From the NCBI RefSeq assembly GCF_963668385.1, contig NZ_OY764327.1, positions 3,006,001 through 3,070,000 of the forward strand: a stretch of 64,000 nucleotides of DNA. Direction: 5' to 3'. The translations under genes were made by a program, and so were the position numbers. Positions 16,546 through 26,003 of the stretch are shown piece after piece. The notes below the pieces were generated by a model. The model made no database searches and was not told the origin of the DNA. It was given only the letters and a program-made list of their open reading frames with translations. How positions within the stretch are numbered: position 1 is the first letter of the stretch; every line of letters starts with the position of its first letter. The DNA comes from an uncultured Carboxylicivirga sp. GTDB lineage: Bacteria; Bacteroidota; Bacteroidia; Bacteroidales; Marinilabiliaceae.

Positions 16546-18912
16546 ATGAAAAAAATGACAAAACCCTTCTTTATGAAGAGCACATTTATTTGGTTAATCT
16601 GCATACTATTTCTATTTCCCTTGCAGGTAAATGCCCAAACATTAATAGGAACTTTAACCGGAGTTGTAGTTTCTGATACAGGTGAAAAGCTAATGTATGC
16701 CACTGCAGGTATAAAAGAAACGCAATGGGGTGCAACAACTGATACGAATGGCGAATTTGAACTGGAACTTCCATCTGGCTCATATACGTTACAGGTTTCG
16801 TTTACAGGTTATGATTCAGAGCAGCGTGTTGTGTTGATTGAGGCTGGTAAAACAACAAATGTGGGAGAGGTGGAACTGCAGCCATCCAGCGAAATGATTG
16901 GTGAAGTGGTTGTTGACGGTATGATTAACAAGTTCTCTAAGAAGAAATCGGAGAATGTAGCTCGTATGCCTTTAACAAATCTTGAAAACCCACAAGTGTA
17001 TACTGTTGTACCCAAAGAGTTATTTGAGGAGCAGGTAGCGGTAAACTTCCGAAGTGCATTGATGTCTTCGCCGGGTGTAGCAAATGTTACTTTGGGTGTA
17101 GGTTCCGGTGGAACTGGATTGAATATGTTCTTGCGTGGATTTGCTGTTTCGACAGGTGCAGGTGCAATCCGAAATGGAATGGCAACCAACTGGGTGGCTT
17201 TATCCGATCCGGCTAACCTCGAAAGCCTTGAAGTGATAAAAGGCCCTTCTGCTACTTTGTTTGGTTCAACATTAGTATCGTACGGTGGTTTAGTAAACCG
17301 TGTAACTAAAAAAGCCTATAATGGTACTGGTGGTGAAATTGGTATTTCAACTGGTAGTTATGGACTTGGCCGGGTTACTCTTGATTATAATACTCCCTTG
17401 AACGAAGATAAAACATTACTATTCCGATTGAACACAGCTGTGCATCGCGAGAAGAGTTTTCAGGATTATGGACAGAACAAAACATTGATGTTTGCACCAA
17501 CCTTTACTTATAAGGCTTCTGACCGTTTAACTTTTGATGTGGATATCGAGTATTTTCAGTCGGAGCGAACCACTACTTATGTGCGTTTAACTTCTGATGA
17601 AACGATCAGTAATCTGGAGGATTTGAATTGGGATTTTACAAAATCATATACTTCAAATGAGTTTATGAGTTCATCAAAGATTTTAAATACAATGATGAAG
17701 GCTACTTATGAAATGTCTGATAAATGGGAGTCCCAAACTGCGTTTTCTTATTCTAACTCTGATAACAATGCTAATTATTTGTTTTTGTTGGTGGGGAATA
17801 CTGAAACACTTACTCGTCGTCCAATGAATATTCCTAGTTTGTTTTCAACGCTTCAGTTTCAACAGAACTTTATTGGTAAGTTCAAGCTTGGATCGATGGA
17901 TAATAAGTTGTTGTTAGGTGTTGATTTTACCGAGTTAAAAACCACTGATACTCGGTCGTATACTAATTACGATCAGGTTGATATTAATGGTGATGATACA
18001 GAGTTGGATGCTGAAGCAGTAATGGATGCCTTGGCTGAAGGGGGTGTTAACTTTCGAAATAAACGTTCGCAGCGTACGTATAGCGCCTACGCATCGGATG
18101 TAATTAATTTTACCGATAAATTGATTGCAATGGCAAGTTTGAGAGTTGATCATCATCGAAATATATTGGAAGATTACAACCAAACAGCTTTATCGCCTAA
18201 GCTAGGTTTAGTTTATCAGGAAGTAAAAGACAAGGTTTCGTTGTTTGGTAATTTTATGAACGGATTTACCAATGTTGCACCGGGTTACACCAGCGCTGAG
18301 CAAACCGAGTTGGAAGAGTTTAAACCCGAACATGCAAATCAATTCGAAGTAGGAATAAAATTTGAATTGTTGAAAAATAAGTTGAACGGAACCATCAGTT
18401 ACTATGATATCAAAGTAAAAGATAAAGTGCGATCGGTAATGGACGACAACTTCAATTCATACAGTGTTCAGGATGGAACACAGAAAAGTTCGGGTGTAGA
18501 ATTCGATTTGATTGCGAATCCGATTGAAGGAATGCACATTATATTAGGATTTGGATTTAATGATAGTGAATATACGAATATATCCGAAGCTGTTGACGGT
18601 CATCGTCCATACTCGGTGCCCGAACAAGTGGGTAACTTCTGGATTAGTCACCGGTTAACCGGAGGTAAATTTGATGGATTAGGAGTAGGTTTGGGTGGAA
18701 ATTATTCCAGCGATTATTTCATCAACGATGCCAATACCATTACAGTGCCGGGATATACTAAGTTTGATGGTACTATCTTTTATGATCAACCAGCATTTAG
18801 GCTAGCATTAAAATGGAATAATGTAACCAACGAGCAATACTGGATGTCGGCTTACGATGCTGAATCACAGTTACCTCGCACCTTCATTGCCAACTTTACA
18901 ATGAAATTTTAA
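16546..18912 (+). CDS. TonB-dependent siderophore receptor
   Basis: An outer-membrane gated barrel for ferric-siderophore uptake, powered by TonB. It has 788 residues: a signal peptide (cleaved after about residue 30, VNAQ) and a carboxypeptidase-regulatory-like beta-sandwich at about 35-115 (GVVVSDTGEKLMYATAGI, TDTNGEFELELPSGSYTLQV). The plug domain lies at about 140-270 (VNFRSALMSSPGV, LRGF, LESLEVIKGPSATLFGS). The barrel runs to the terminal aromatic NFTMKF. The plug motifs are those of FhuA/FhuE-type siderophore receptors. The esterase and PepSY genes follow on the same strand. The ligand is unknown; the neighbouring esterase suggests an ester-backbone siderophore. Confidence 0.92.
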   Translation: MKKMTKPFFMKSTFIWLICILFLFPLQVNAQTLIGTLTGVVVSDTGEKLMYATAGIKETQWGATTDTNGEFELELPSGSYTLQVSFTGYDSEQRVVLIEAGKTTNVGEVELQPSSEMIGEVVVDGMINKFSKKKSENVARMPLTNLENPQVYTVVPKELFEEQVAVNFRSALMSSPGVANVTLGVGSGGTGLNMFLRGFAVSTGAGAIRNGMATNWVALSDPANLESLEVIKGPSATLFGSTLVSYGGLVNRVTKKAYNGTGGEIGISTGSYGLGRVTLDYNTPLNEDKTLLFRLNTAVHREKSFQDYGQNKTLMFAPTFTYKASDRLTFDVDIEYFQSERTTTYVRLTSDETISNLEDLNWDFTKSYTSNEFMSSSKILNTMMKATYEMSDKWESQTAFSYSNSDNNANYLFLLVGNTETLTRRPMNIPSLFSTLQFQQNFIGKFKLGSMDNKLLLGVDFTELKTTDTRSYTNYDQVDINGDDTELDAEAVMDALAEGGVNFRNKRSQRTYSAYASDVINFTDKLIAMASLRVDHHRNILEDYNQTALSPKLGLVYQEVKDKVSLFGNFMNGFTNVAPGYTSAEQTELEEFKPEHANQFEVGIKFELLKNKLNGTISYYDIKVKDKVRSVMDDNFNSYSVQDGTQKSSGVEFDLIANPIEGMHIILGFGFNDSEYTNISEAVDGHRPYSVPEQVGNFWISHRLTGGKFDGLGVGLGGNYSSDYFINDANTITVPGYTKFDGTIFYDQPAFRLALKWNNVTNEQYWMSAYDAESQLPRTFIANFTMKF

Positions 18913-18938
18913 TTAACCCTTTTCTTTATTTCAATAAC

Positions 18939-18964
18939 GGACTGTTTGCCTTGGCGGACAGTCC
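18939..18964 (+). promoter_or_regulatory. Intercistronic stem-loop between receptor and esterase genes
   Basis: A perfect 7-bp stem (GGACTGT at 18939-18945, ACAGTCC at 18958-18964) lies in the 67-base gap between the two genes. No T-run follows, so read-through is expected. It may lower downstream expression or stabilise the receptor mRNA end. Confidence 0.45.
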
Positions 18965-18979
18965 ATTCGTTATATATGT

Positions 18980-20161
18980 ATGAAACATCTGTCTGTTATT
19001 GTTCTCTTTTTTTTAACAACTAACCTTAAATCACAAGATATTTGCCTGGGATCGAAGCACCATATCTATTCAAATATCCTTAACGAGGATAGAGAGTATT
19101 GGGTGGCTTTGCCTGATAGCTATTATGACACCACTCTTGTTGAGGTGGATTATCCGGTGCTTTACCTGTTGGATGGAGATCGAAATTATATGGCAGCGTT
19201 GGCTGTGCAGAATGATTTGTCGCGTGGACTGTATAATTATATACCTGAAATGATTATTGTAGGGGTGCTTAATACAGATCGGTCGAGGGATTTAACACCC
19301 AGCAAAAGCCAGGTAATGTATAAGGGAAAAGTTTTGCATACCTCTAGTGGAGGTGCCGAAAACTTTTATTCCTTTATTACCGGCGAGCTTCGCAAAGAAA
19401 TTAACCGTAACTACCGTACCAATGGATATTCAATAATTGAAGGTCATTCCTTTGGTGGTTTATTTGTTATTAATACTTTGCAGAATCATCCACAAGCGTT
19501 TAATGCATACATTGCTCACGATCCTAGTTTGTGGTGGGACGATCGTTATACTTTACGCAAAGCTGCGGATAAATGGGATCAATTGTCATTGCAAGGAAAA
19601 CGGTTGTTTGTTTCGCAAGCGGTAGAAGAATTAACTGATACTTTTTTATTGCCCCATGCCAAGGCAATACAAGGGTTTAGTGAGCTCTACCTGTGCAAAA
19701 ATAGTAATGGATTGGCAAGTAAGGGGCAGCAGTTTAAACAAGATGATCATGGTACCATCTTTTTGCCGGCATCTTACCGAGCTCATCAATATGTGTTCGA
19801 AGGCTATTGCGTTCCGGTAAAAAAGGTTCCGAATCATCCGGAACTTGTAAATACATACTTTCAGCGGTTATCTAACAAACTTGGCTATACTTTTTATCCT
19901 CGGGAACGATGGGGTGTTGAAATAAGCAAGTATTGTCTTTCAATAAATCAGCCGGAGTCGGCTTTACAATTAATCAATAACAATTTAATTCAATATCCTA
20001 AAAGTGGACAAAGTATGCTGGTATTAGGTGATGTATATACCGCTCTAAACCAAAAGCAAGAAGCATTGCATTGGTATCAGAAGGCGTTATTAACAGGTAA
20101 AGTCATTCGCCAACTGATTACCGATAAAATAGACAAATTACAAATCAATCAAAACAAATAA
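18980..20161 (+). CDS. Secreted esterase, Fes/IroE/BesA-like, with C-terminal TPR-like tail
   Basis: A 393-residue protein with a signal peptide (about 1-18). The alpha/beta-hydrolase domain (about 25-275) belongs to the putative-esterase family that hydrolyses ferric-siderophore esters. It has EYWVALPDSYYD, YPVLYLLDGDRNY, the nucleophile elbow GHSFGG and a candidate catalytic histidine in DDHGTIF. The last roughly 70 residues form a TPR-like helical hairpin (LVLGDVYTALNQKQEALHWYQKAL). As the second gene after the receptor, it probably cleaves an imported catecholate tri-ester in the periplasm to free iron. General esterase activity is the alternative. It ends three bases before the PepSY gene. 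Confidence 0.82.
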   Translation: MKHLSVIVLFFLTTNLKSQDICLGSKHHIYSNILNEDREYWVALPDSYYDTTLVEVDYPVLYLLDGDRNYMAALAVQNDLSRGLYNYIPEMIIVGVLNTDRSRDLTPSKSQVMYKGKVLHTSSGGAENFYSFITGELRKEINRNYRTNGYSIIEGHSFGGLFVINTLQNHPQAFNAYIAHDPSLWWDDRYTLRKAADKWDQLSLQGKRLFVSQAVEELTDTFLLPHAKAIQGFSELYLCKNSNGLASKGQQFKQDDHGTIFLPASYRAHQYVFEGYCVPVKKVPNHPELVNTYFQRLSNKLGYTFYPRERWGVEISKYCLSINQPESALQLINNNLIQYPKSGQSMLVLGDVYTALNQKQEALHWYQKALLTGKVIRQLITDKIDKLQINQNK

Positions 20162-20163
20162 AG

Positions 20164-21300
20164 ATGGCAGGTAAATTCAAAATAATAAACGATAAGCTTC
20201 ACTTATGGCTGGGATTAATTTCGGCGCCTATTGTGTTTTTTGTATGCATCACCGGAACCATTATTGTGTTTAGTGATGAGGTAATGGAATGGTCGGCAGG
20301 AGATGCGCTCTATGTCGATGAGGTTAAGCCAACACGTTTGCCTTCCGAGAAATTGCTAACCATTCTTCAGAAACGCTATCCACACAAACATAGTCCTAGT
20401 TATATGGTTACTTATCGCGATCCTAAGCGATCGGTTCGCTTTAATAGTTATAGCACCCAAGAAGGGCTTCAGATGATTTACATGGATCCTTACACGGGAA
20501 CGATACTAAAAGAGGATGCCACCATACACTTCTTTTATATTACAGCTCATATACATAACTCGTTTTTGTTACATAAACCTGGAGCCTGGATTATTGATAT
20601 TGCTGTGCTCATATTTTTGTTCGAGTTATTATCAGGATTAGTAATGTGGTGGCCAAAAAAATGGAACAAGAAACACCGAAAAGCAGCCTTTACTGTTAAG
20701 GTGAATGCATCGGGTTCGCGCATTAATAGCGACATACATAAGGTGTTTGGTTTTTACGGATTAGCTATTGCTTTTGTATTAACCACAACCGGATTGCTCA
20801 TTGCTTTTCAGCCATTCTCCAATATAACTCAAAATGCATTTGGGGGAGATGCTAGTATTAGATTCGATCAGGTATTTACTCAAAATGTGGACAGCCTAAA
20901 AGAGGTAAGTCCAATTGATGCTGCCATTCAAAAAACGTGGAATTCTCATCCTGATAAAACAGAGATACAGTTGTATACTTATTGGTTGAACGATTGGGGC
21001 TACTATGTAATGAATGTTGCTAATAATATTGGATTAAAAAGTGCAATGAATAACGATTTTATTGCCTTTGATAAATATACGGGTGATAAAGTTGAATTGC
21101 AGCCTGAATTAATTGTGAACGAAAAGGTGAAAAATGCTTTTTGGACATTGCATATGGGCAATTACATCGGCATTTGGGGGAAGATCCTCACTTTTATAGG
21201 AGGATTGATTTGTAGTATGTTGCCCATTACCGGCTTTTACATCTGGTGGAATAAAAAGAAGAAAAGTAAACAAAATAAACGGGCCTTTGAAGCAATATAA
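20164..21300 (+). CDS. PepSY-associated TM protein (iron-regulated, ferric-reductase-like)
   Basis: A 378-residue inner-membrane protein with four hydrophobic helices at about 14-37, 140-162, 195-217 and 338-362. Two large periplasmic loops carry the PepSY-type repeats (YVDEVKPTRLPSEKLL, MIYMDPYTGTIL, FIAFDKYTGDKVELQPEL). Conserved histidines near membrane edges (HLWLGL, AHIHNSFLLH, DIHKVFGFYG, TLHMGNYIG) suit haem or flavin electron transfer. Relatives such as FpvG reduce ferric siderophores in the periplasm. It follows the esterase by two bases and is closed by the terminator at 21341. The reductase role is inferred from family and context. Confidence 0.85.
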   Translation: MAGKFKIINDKLHLWLGLISAPIVFFVCITGTIIVFSDEVMEWSAGDALYVDEVKPTRLPSEKLLTILQKRYPHKHSPSYMVTYRDPKRSVRFNSYSTQEGLQMIYMDPYTGTILKEDATIHFFYITAHIHNSFLLHKPGAWIIDIAVLIFLFELLSGLVMWWPKKWNKKHRKAAFTVKVNASGSRINSDIHKVFGFYGLAIAFVLTTTGLLIAFQPFSNITQNAFGGDASIRFDQVFTQNVDSLKEVSPIDAAIQKTWNSHPDKTEIQLYTYWLNDWGYYVMNVANNIGLKSAMNNDFIAFDKYTGDKVELQPELIVNEKVKNAFWTLHMGNYIGIWGKILTFIGGLICSMLPITGFYIWWNKKKKSKQNKRAFEAI

Positions 21301-21340
21301 AATGTGTATTCGTTTATTTCTAACAGTCTAAAAAAACAAG

Positions 21341-21378
21341 AGATCCGGTACTGTTGATTTATGGTACCGGATCTTTTG
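21341..21378. terminator. Bidirectional terminator after the siderophore operon
   Basis: An 11-bp perfect stem, AGATCCGGTAC/GTACCGGATCT (21341-21351 with 21364-21374), with TTTT on the right and an A-rich tract on the left. It lies between the convergent PepSY gene and the small lipoprotein gene, so it can serve both strands. Confidence 0.9.
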
Positions 21379-21395
21379 TATATGAGTATAATTAA

Positions 21396-21905
21396 TTAGT
21401 TGGTTTTAATATAAAACGCGGCTTTGTGTCCCAGAAAATCGCCATCTTGTGTGGTGGCTTCGTACGATACCAGAATAGCTAATACTTTTTTGGTCATTAT
21501 CTGCTTATTTTCGTCGTAGTACCACGATTCCCAGAATTGCAGCTTTCCAACTTGATCTCTTGAGAAACCCTCTTGCTCTTCAATAGCTTTTACTTCAGAA
21601 ACACTCATAGGTGCTTCGGTCATATAGTTATAGGCTTGAGCTTTATGGTTGTATACCGATTCAAAAAGTTGATCCACCATTTTGTTACGATCGAAATTCT
21701 TCAAACATTCTTCTTTCCAATGATCGTTCGGGTCGTAGTTTTTTATTTCAACCGAGTAAATAATAGTATCGGCCAGTAATTCCCCTTGTATGGATTGATT
21801 AGCTCGTGTTGAGGTACTTTCTGTACCCTTATTGCATGCTTGCAATAATGCAACAAAGCACATCGTTGCATATAAGATGTGCTTTGAGTAATGAGTTATC
21901 TTCAT
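21396..21905 (-). CDS. Small lipoprotein of unknown function
   Basis: 169 residues with an N-terminal signal and lipobox (FVALLQAC, acylated cysteine at about 24). It has a polar, charged body containing VEIKNYDPNDHWKEECLKNF and a repeated-looking kinase-free fold. I recognise no domain. It starts 17 bases after the stop of dihydroorotase and may be co-transcribed with it, although no metabolic link is evident. It ends against the bidirectional terminator at 21341. Confidence 0.7.
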   Translation of the reverse strand: MKITHYSKHILYATMCFVALLQACNKGTESTSTRANQSIQGELLADTIIYSVEIKNYDPNDHWKEECLKNFDRNKMVDQLFESVYNHKAQAYNYMTEAPMSVSEVKAIEEQEGFSRDQVGKLQFWESWYYDENKQIMTKKVLAILVSYEATTQDGDFLGHKAAFYIKTN

Positions 21906-21922
21906 TTATTTTAATTGATGAA

Positions 21923-23260
21923 TTAACGATCAAATGACAGGCGTTCGCCTCTTACTTCTTCATTAACTTTTCCATCGGCATAGGCCAACTGACCATTCAC
22001 GAAAGTGTGTGTTACTTTATGCGAAAAAGTAGTTCCTTCAAATGGCGACCATCCACATTTGTATAGGATATTATCAGTTTTTACTTCCCATGCATTATTA
22101 GGATCAACCAAAACTAAGTCGGCTTTGTATCCTTCTTTAATATATCCGCGTTTCTCAATTTGGAATAAAATGGCTGGATTATGGCTCATCTTTTCAACCA
22201 CCATTTCGTAGGTAAAATGACCTTGTTTTGCCATTTCAAGCATGGCTACTAAGGCATGTTGAACCAACGGTCCGCCCGATGGAGCCTGAAAATATTTGTT
22301 ATCTTTTTCTTCTTTGGTATGAGGGGCATGATCGGTTGCTACAATATCCAAAATATCAGAAGCCAAGCCTTTGCGCAAAGCATCTCTGTCGTTTTCTGAT
22401 TTTACCGCCGGGTTCCACTTAATACGCGATCCGTATTGGTCGTAATCTTCATCGGAAAACCAAAGATGATGCACACATACTTCACCCGTAACCCGTTTGT
22501 CTTTCAATGGCATTCCTTGATCAAGTAATTCCAACTCGCCAGCCGAGCTTAAATGCAGAATGTGCAGGCGTGCATTGTGTTTACGAGCCAGGGTAGAAGC
22601 CTTAAGCGACGATTTATAACATGCTTCAGCTGATCGGATCACCGGATGATATTTAAAAGGCATATCGTCGCCAAATTTATTCTTGTATATGGTAGTGTTT
22701 TCTTTGATGGTATCTTCGTCTTCGCAGTGTGTAGCAATTAATACTTTACTTTCGGCAAAGATTTTATCTAAAATCGATTCGTTATCAACCAACATATTAC
22801 CAGTTGAAGAACCCATGAAAATTTTAATACCACAAACTGTTTTAGGATTGGTTTTTAAAAGTTCATCCACATTATCGTTGGTAGCACCAATGTAAAACGA
22901 GTAGTTGGCTGCCGATGAATTGGCTGCAATCTTGTATTTTTCTTCTAATATCTCGTGCGTGGTTGCTTGAGGTTTTGTGTTGGGCATTTCCATAAACGAT
23001 GTAATACCCCCCGCAACAGCTGCTTTCGATTCGCTTCTGATATCGGCTTTTTGCGTTAATCCCGGCTCGCGAAAGTGAACCTGGTCATCTATAGCACCCG
23101 GTAGTAATAATAAACCTTCGGCATCAATCGTCGTATCTACTTTAGGTAGTTTATTATCAAGGATAACCGTTTTGATCAGATCGTTTTCAACTAAAACACT
23201 GCCTTTTTGCTGAGTTCCTTCGTTGATAATCGTTGCGTTTTTTATAAGTATGGTAGACAT
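21923..23260 (-). CDS. pyrC: Dihydroorotase
   Basis: Cyclises carbamoyl-aspartate to dihydroorotate in pyrimidine synthesis. The product is a 445-residue amidohydrolase. The usual first metal motif DxHxH appears here as DDQVHFREPG (residues 58-67), as I recall it in Bacteroidota dihydroorotases. The presumed carbamylated lysine is in GIKIFMGSSTGN. Further metal ligands are in THCEDED and HILHLSSAG, and the catalytic aspartate is in VATDHAPH. SGGPLVQHAL and CGWSPFEG complete the signature. This is the class I (longer) type, related to allantoinase. DPM synthase lies upstream with a 51-base gap. Confidence 0.93.
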   Translation of the reverse strand: MSTILIKNATIINEGTQQKGSVLVENDLIKTVILDNKLPKVDTTIDAEGLLLLPGAIDDQVHFREPGLTQKADIRSESKAAVAGGITSFMEMPNTKPQATTHEILEEKYKIAANSSAANYSFYIGATNDNVDELLKTNPKTVCGIKIFMGSSTGNMLVDNESILDKIFAESKVLIATHCEDEDTIKENTTIYKNKFGDDMPFKYHPVIRSAEACYKSSLKASTLARKHNARLHILHLSSAGELELLDQGMPLKDKRVTGEVCVHHLWFSDEDYDQYGSRIKWNPAVKSENDRDALRKGLASDILDIVATDHAPHTKEEKDNKYFQAPSGGPLVQHALVAMLEMAKQGHFTYEMVVEKMSHNPAILFQIEKRGYIKEGYKADLVLVDPNNAWEVKTDNILYKCGWSPFEGTTFSHKVTHTFVNGQLAYADGKVNEEVRGERLSFDR

Positions 23261-23311
23261 ATGATTGTTTTACGGATTTATAGATAAATTTACCAAGAGT
23301 AGGACGCAAAG

Positions 23312-24043
23312 TCAAACTTTATAGGTTTTGAAAAAGCTGGCAATCTTCATTTTAATTACCCCCCAAACAGCTTCGTTAAAGATACCTCCACTCATCTTCG
23401 AAGTTCCTTCGGTGCGATCGGTAAAAATAATGGGTACTTCCACAATCTTAAAGCCGAACTTCCAGGTAGTAAACTTCATCTCTATCTGAAAAGCATAACC
23501 CTTTAATCGTATTTTATCCAGATTGATGGTTTCTAATACTCTTCGTCGATAGCATTTAAAGCCAGCAGTGGTATCCATTATCTTCATGCGGGTAATAAAG
23601 CGTACGTATACCGAGGCGAAGTACGACATGAGTACACGGCCCATTGGCCAGTTTACTACATTTACACCCGATATATAACGCGAGCCAATGGCTAAATCGG
23701 CATTTTGGCTCACACAGGCATCATGCAAACTAATTAAATCTTTTGGAGGATGAGAGAAATCGGCGTCCATCTCAAATATGAAATCGTATTTACGTTCAAC
23801 TGCCCATTTGAAACCGGCAATGTAAGCAGTTCCCAGTCCGAGTTTACCTTTGCGCTCCACCATATGCAGTTTGTCAGGGAATTCTTTCTGAAGCTTTCTG
23901 ATGATGTCAGCGGTTCCGTCAGGTGAACTGTCTTCAATAATCAGAATTTCAAACTCGCGTGGTAATTCAAAAACTACCCTTATAATGTTTTCAATATTTT
24001 CTTTCTCGTTATAAGTAGGTATAATAACCAGGTTGCTACTCAT
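23312..24043 (-). CDS. Polyprenol monophosphomannose synthase (GT2 family)
   Basis: Transfers a hexose from a nucleotide sugar to polyprenyl phosphate at the cytoplasmic membrane. The 243 residues contain the GT-A fold motifs of DPM1-like enzymes: PTYNEKENI at the start, IEDSSPDGTADII, GLGTAYIAGFKWA, the metal-binding DxD in EMDADFSHPP and AIGSRYISG. FKCYRRRVL and an RTEGTSKMS motif follow near the C-terminus. No transmembrane extension is present, as is usual for the bacterial stand-alone form. The sugar (mannose by family name) is not proven by sequence. Confidence 0.9.
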   Translation of the reverse strand: MSSNLVIIPTYNEKENIENIIRVVFELPREFEILIIEDSSPDGTADIIRKLQKEFPDKLHMVERKGKLGLGTAYIAGFKWAVERKYDFIFEMDADFSHPPKDLISLHDACVSQNADLAIGSRYISGVNVVNWPMGRVLMSYFASVYVRFITRMKIMDTTAGFKCYRRRVLETINLDKIRLKGYAFQIEMKFTTWKFGFKIVEVPIIFTDRTEGTSKMSGGIFNEAVWGVIKMKIASFFKTYKV

Positions 24044-24161
24044 CTGAACTTTTTAAAGTGAATGGCCAAAGGTAATAAAATGATAAAAGTTGTAAGGCCG
24101 AATCCCTATTAATTCAACCTAACAACTCAAATACAAATCGGTTTTATGCAATGCTGATTAA

Positions 24162-25826
24162 TTAATAATCAAAACTGCTGCCTCCAACAAATTCGCGCAG
24201 AATGGATGTTGGAGGAATGTCGGTGCTTAATAAAGGTTTAAAGTAGCTGAAGAAACGAAGTAAGCGCCTGGCTTCAGAGTACTCTTTTTGATTGGGCTGA
24301 ACCTCCAATAAAATAGATTCGGCCAATGGTTTTAGTACCGATAATTCGTATAGCAAGGCTGTGTTGAACATTACATCAGCTTCTTCCTGATAAGGGAATA
24401 TATGTAAGTCTTCACCTCTACGTACACTTGGCCAGCGCGAAATAGTATCTTGTGCTGAATATTTACGGTATTTGTAATCGCGCACAATTCGTCTGATCAA
24501 ACGGTTGTCGGTAGTGTGAATCAAGTTCTGATTATCAATGTTGATACTTGTTAATGCCGATACGTATATCTTAAATTTTGATTCGTTGGGGATAAGATGA
24601 GTCAGCTCCGGATTTAAGCCATGTATACCTTCAACAATCAGAATATTGTCTTCATTCATTTTTAGCTTTTCACCATCGTAATAGCGTTCTCCTTTTTCGA
24701 ACGAGAATTTAGGTATTTCAACTTCTTTGCCAGCCAATAAATCAACCAATTGTTGATTAAATAGTTCCACATCCAACGCATTAAGTGCTTCAAAGTCGAA
24801 ATCCCCGTTTTCATCCCGAGGTGTTTGATCGCGATTCACAAAGTAATTATCTAACGATAGATTAAGTGGTTTCATACCGGCCACCATCAACTGAATGGCC
24901 AATCGCTTACCAAAGGTTGTCTTTCCACTGGATGATGGCCCGCTAATAAGTACCAACTTAATATGGTGATTTTTAGAATCAATCATATCTGCTATGTGTC
25001 CGATTTTCTTTTCGTGCAATGCTTCCGAAACCTTCACCAGGGTATCAGCTTTCCCATTTGAACAGGCAGCATTGATATCTGCCAGGTTGCTTACTTTTAA
25101 TACTCGGTTCCATTCTGCAAATTCCTGAAAGATATCGAACATCTTATTTTGAATAACAATATCTTCCAACTCATCAGGTTGAGTGCGTTTGGGTATCTGC
25201 AGAAGCATACCATTGTAGTATTTGATGAGGTCAAAAACCTTTAAGTATCCGGATGACGGCACCAAATATCCGTAATACATCCCAGCATGATCGCCTAACG
25301 TATAATAGGTTGTATATACTTGTCCTCGGTGTTTGATTAAAGCGGTTTTATCATCCTGGTTTTCGCTTTCGAAAAGCTTAATTACTTCATCCGACTCTGC
25401 TTCATGTTGAATAAATGGCAAGTCAGCATTGATTAGTTCTCTCATCTTATCACCAATCTCTAATACCTCTGTCATTTGAAGTTCTTCAATATTTTCCAAT
25501 GAACAATAAGTCCCTTTTGATACTGAATGTTCGATGCGTAAAGTGGCATTAGGGTATAGTTGCTTAACAGCTACTGAGAGTACAAACGATAAACTTCGAA
25601 TATACATTCGCATTCCATCAGGCGAAGTAATATCTATAAAACCAATATTTTTAGGATGATAAAGTTCGTACGATAAATCGGTAAGGGTATTATTAACGTA
25701 TGCCCCAAGTATAGGCGTTTGTAGCTCTATATTCAAGTCTTCAGCTACTTGCTGAAGACTTGTTCCGAGGGGGTATTCTTTCTGAATCTTATTATTAAGG
25801 CATTTAATTTTTATGCTGCGTTTCAT
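24162..25826 (-). CDS. Nucleoside (uridine) kinase with TGS/SAD-like N-terminal domains
   Basis: 554 residues. The N-terminal part (about 1-200) resembles the TGS and second-additional domains of threonyl-tRNA synthetase (YPLGTSLQQVAEDL, SPDGMRMYIRSLSFVL). The C-terminal half is a phosphoribulokinase/uridine kinase P-loop domain with Walker A GPSSSGKTTFGKRLA near residue 290, LSLDNYFVNRDQTPRD and VEGIHGLNPEL. This fusion is a recognised Bacteroidota/Firmicutes nucleoside kinase type that probably phosphorylates uridine or cytidine. ATG at 25826 was preferred; an upstream ATG at 25868 adds 14 unlikely residues. Confidence 0.88.
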   Translation of the reverse strand: MKRSIKIKCLNNKIQKEYPLGTSLQQVAEDLNIELQTPILGAYVNNTLTDLSYELYHPKNIGFIDITSPDGMRMYIRSLSFVLSVAVKQLYPNATLRIEHSVSKGTYCSLENIEELQMTEVLEIGDKMRELINADLPFIQHEAESDEVIKLFESENQDDKTALIKHRGQVYTTYYTLGDHAGMYYGYLVPSSGYLKVFDLIKYYNGMLLQIPKRTQPDELEDIVIQNKMFDIFQEFAEWNRVLKVSNLADINAACSNGKADTLVKVSEALHEKKIGHIADMIDSKNHHIKLVLISGPSSSGKTTFGKRLAIQLMVAGMKPLNLSLDNYFVNRDQTPRDENGDFDFEALNALDVELFNQQLVDLLAGKEVEIPKFSFEKGERYYDGEKLKMNEDNILIVEGIHGLNPELTHLIPNESKFKIYVSALTSINIDNQNLIHTTDNRLIRRIVRDYKYRKYSAQDTISRWPSVRRGEDLHIFPYQEEADVMFNTALLYELSVLKPLAESILLEVQPNQKEYSEARRLLRFFSYFKPLLSTDIPPTSILREFVGGSSFDY

Positions 25827-26003
25827 AATCGTAAGGTTTTGTGCAATTAAAAGTATATAATATTTCAATATGCAATATTAGAAAGTGGAAACGAATATAC
25901 GAGTGTGAACTAATTTTTCAATCAACGATCAAATGTTTTTGTGAAGAACCAGAATTCTCAATATGTTTCATTATTTATTATGTTTGTACAAAATCATTAA
26001 AAA

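Noticed and set aside
21923-23260. Dihydroorotase metal motif reading DxQxH instead of DxHxH
   Set aside because: Looked like a lost active-site residue, but I recall the same IDDQVHFREPG sequence in the Bacteroidota dihydroorotase clade; not a defect.
25979-25986. TATGTTTG ahead of the acyltransferase gene
   Set aside because: Matches the -7 pattern, but no TTG/TTTG is found 19-21 bases upstream and the leader would be only about ten bases, so not listed as a promoter.
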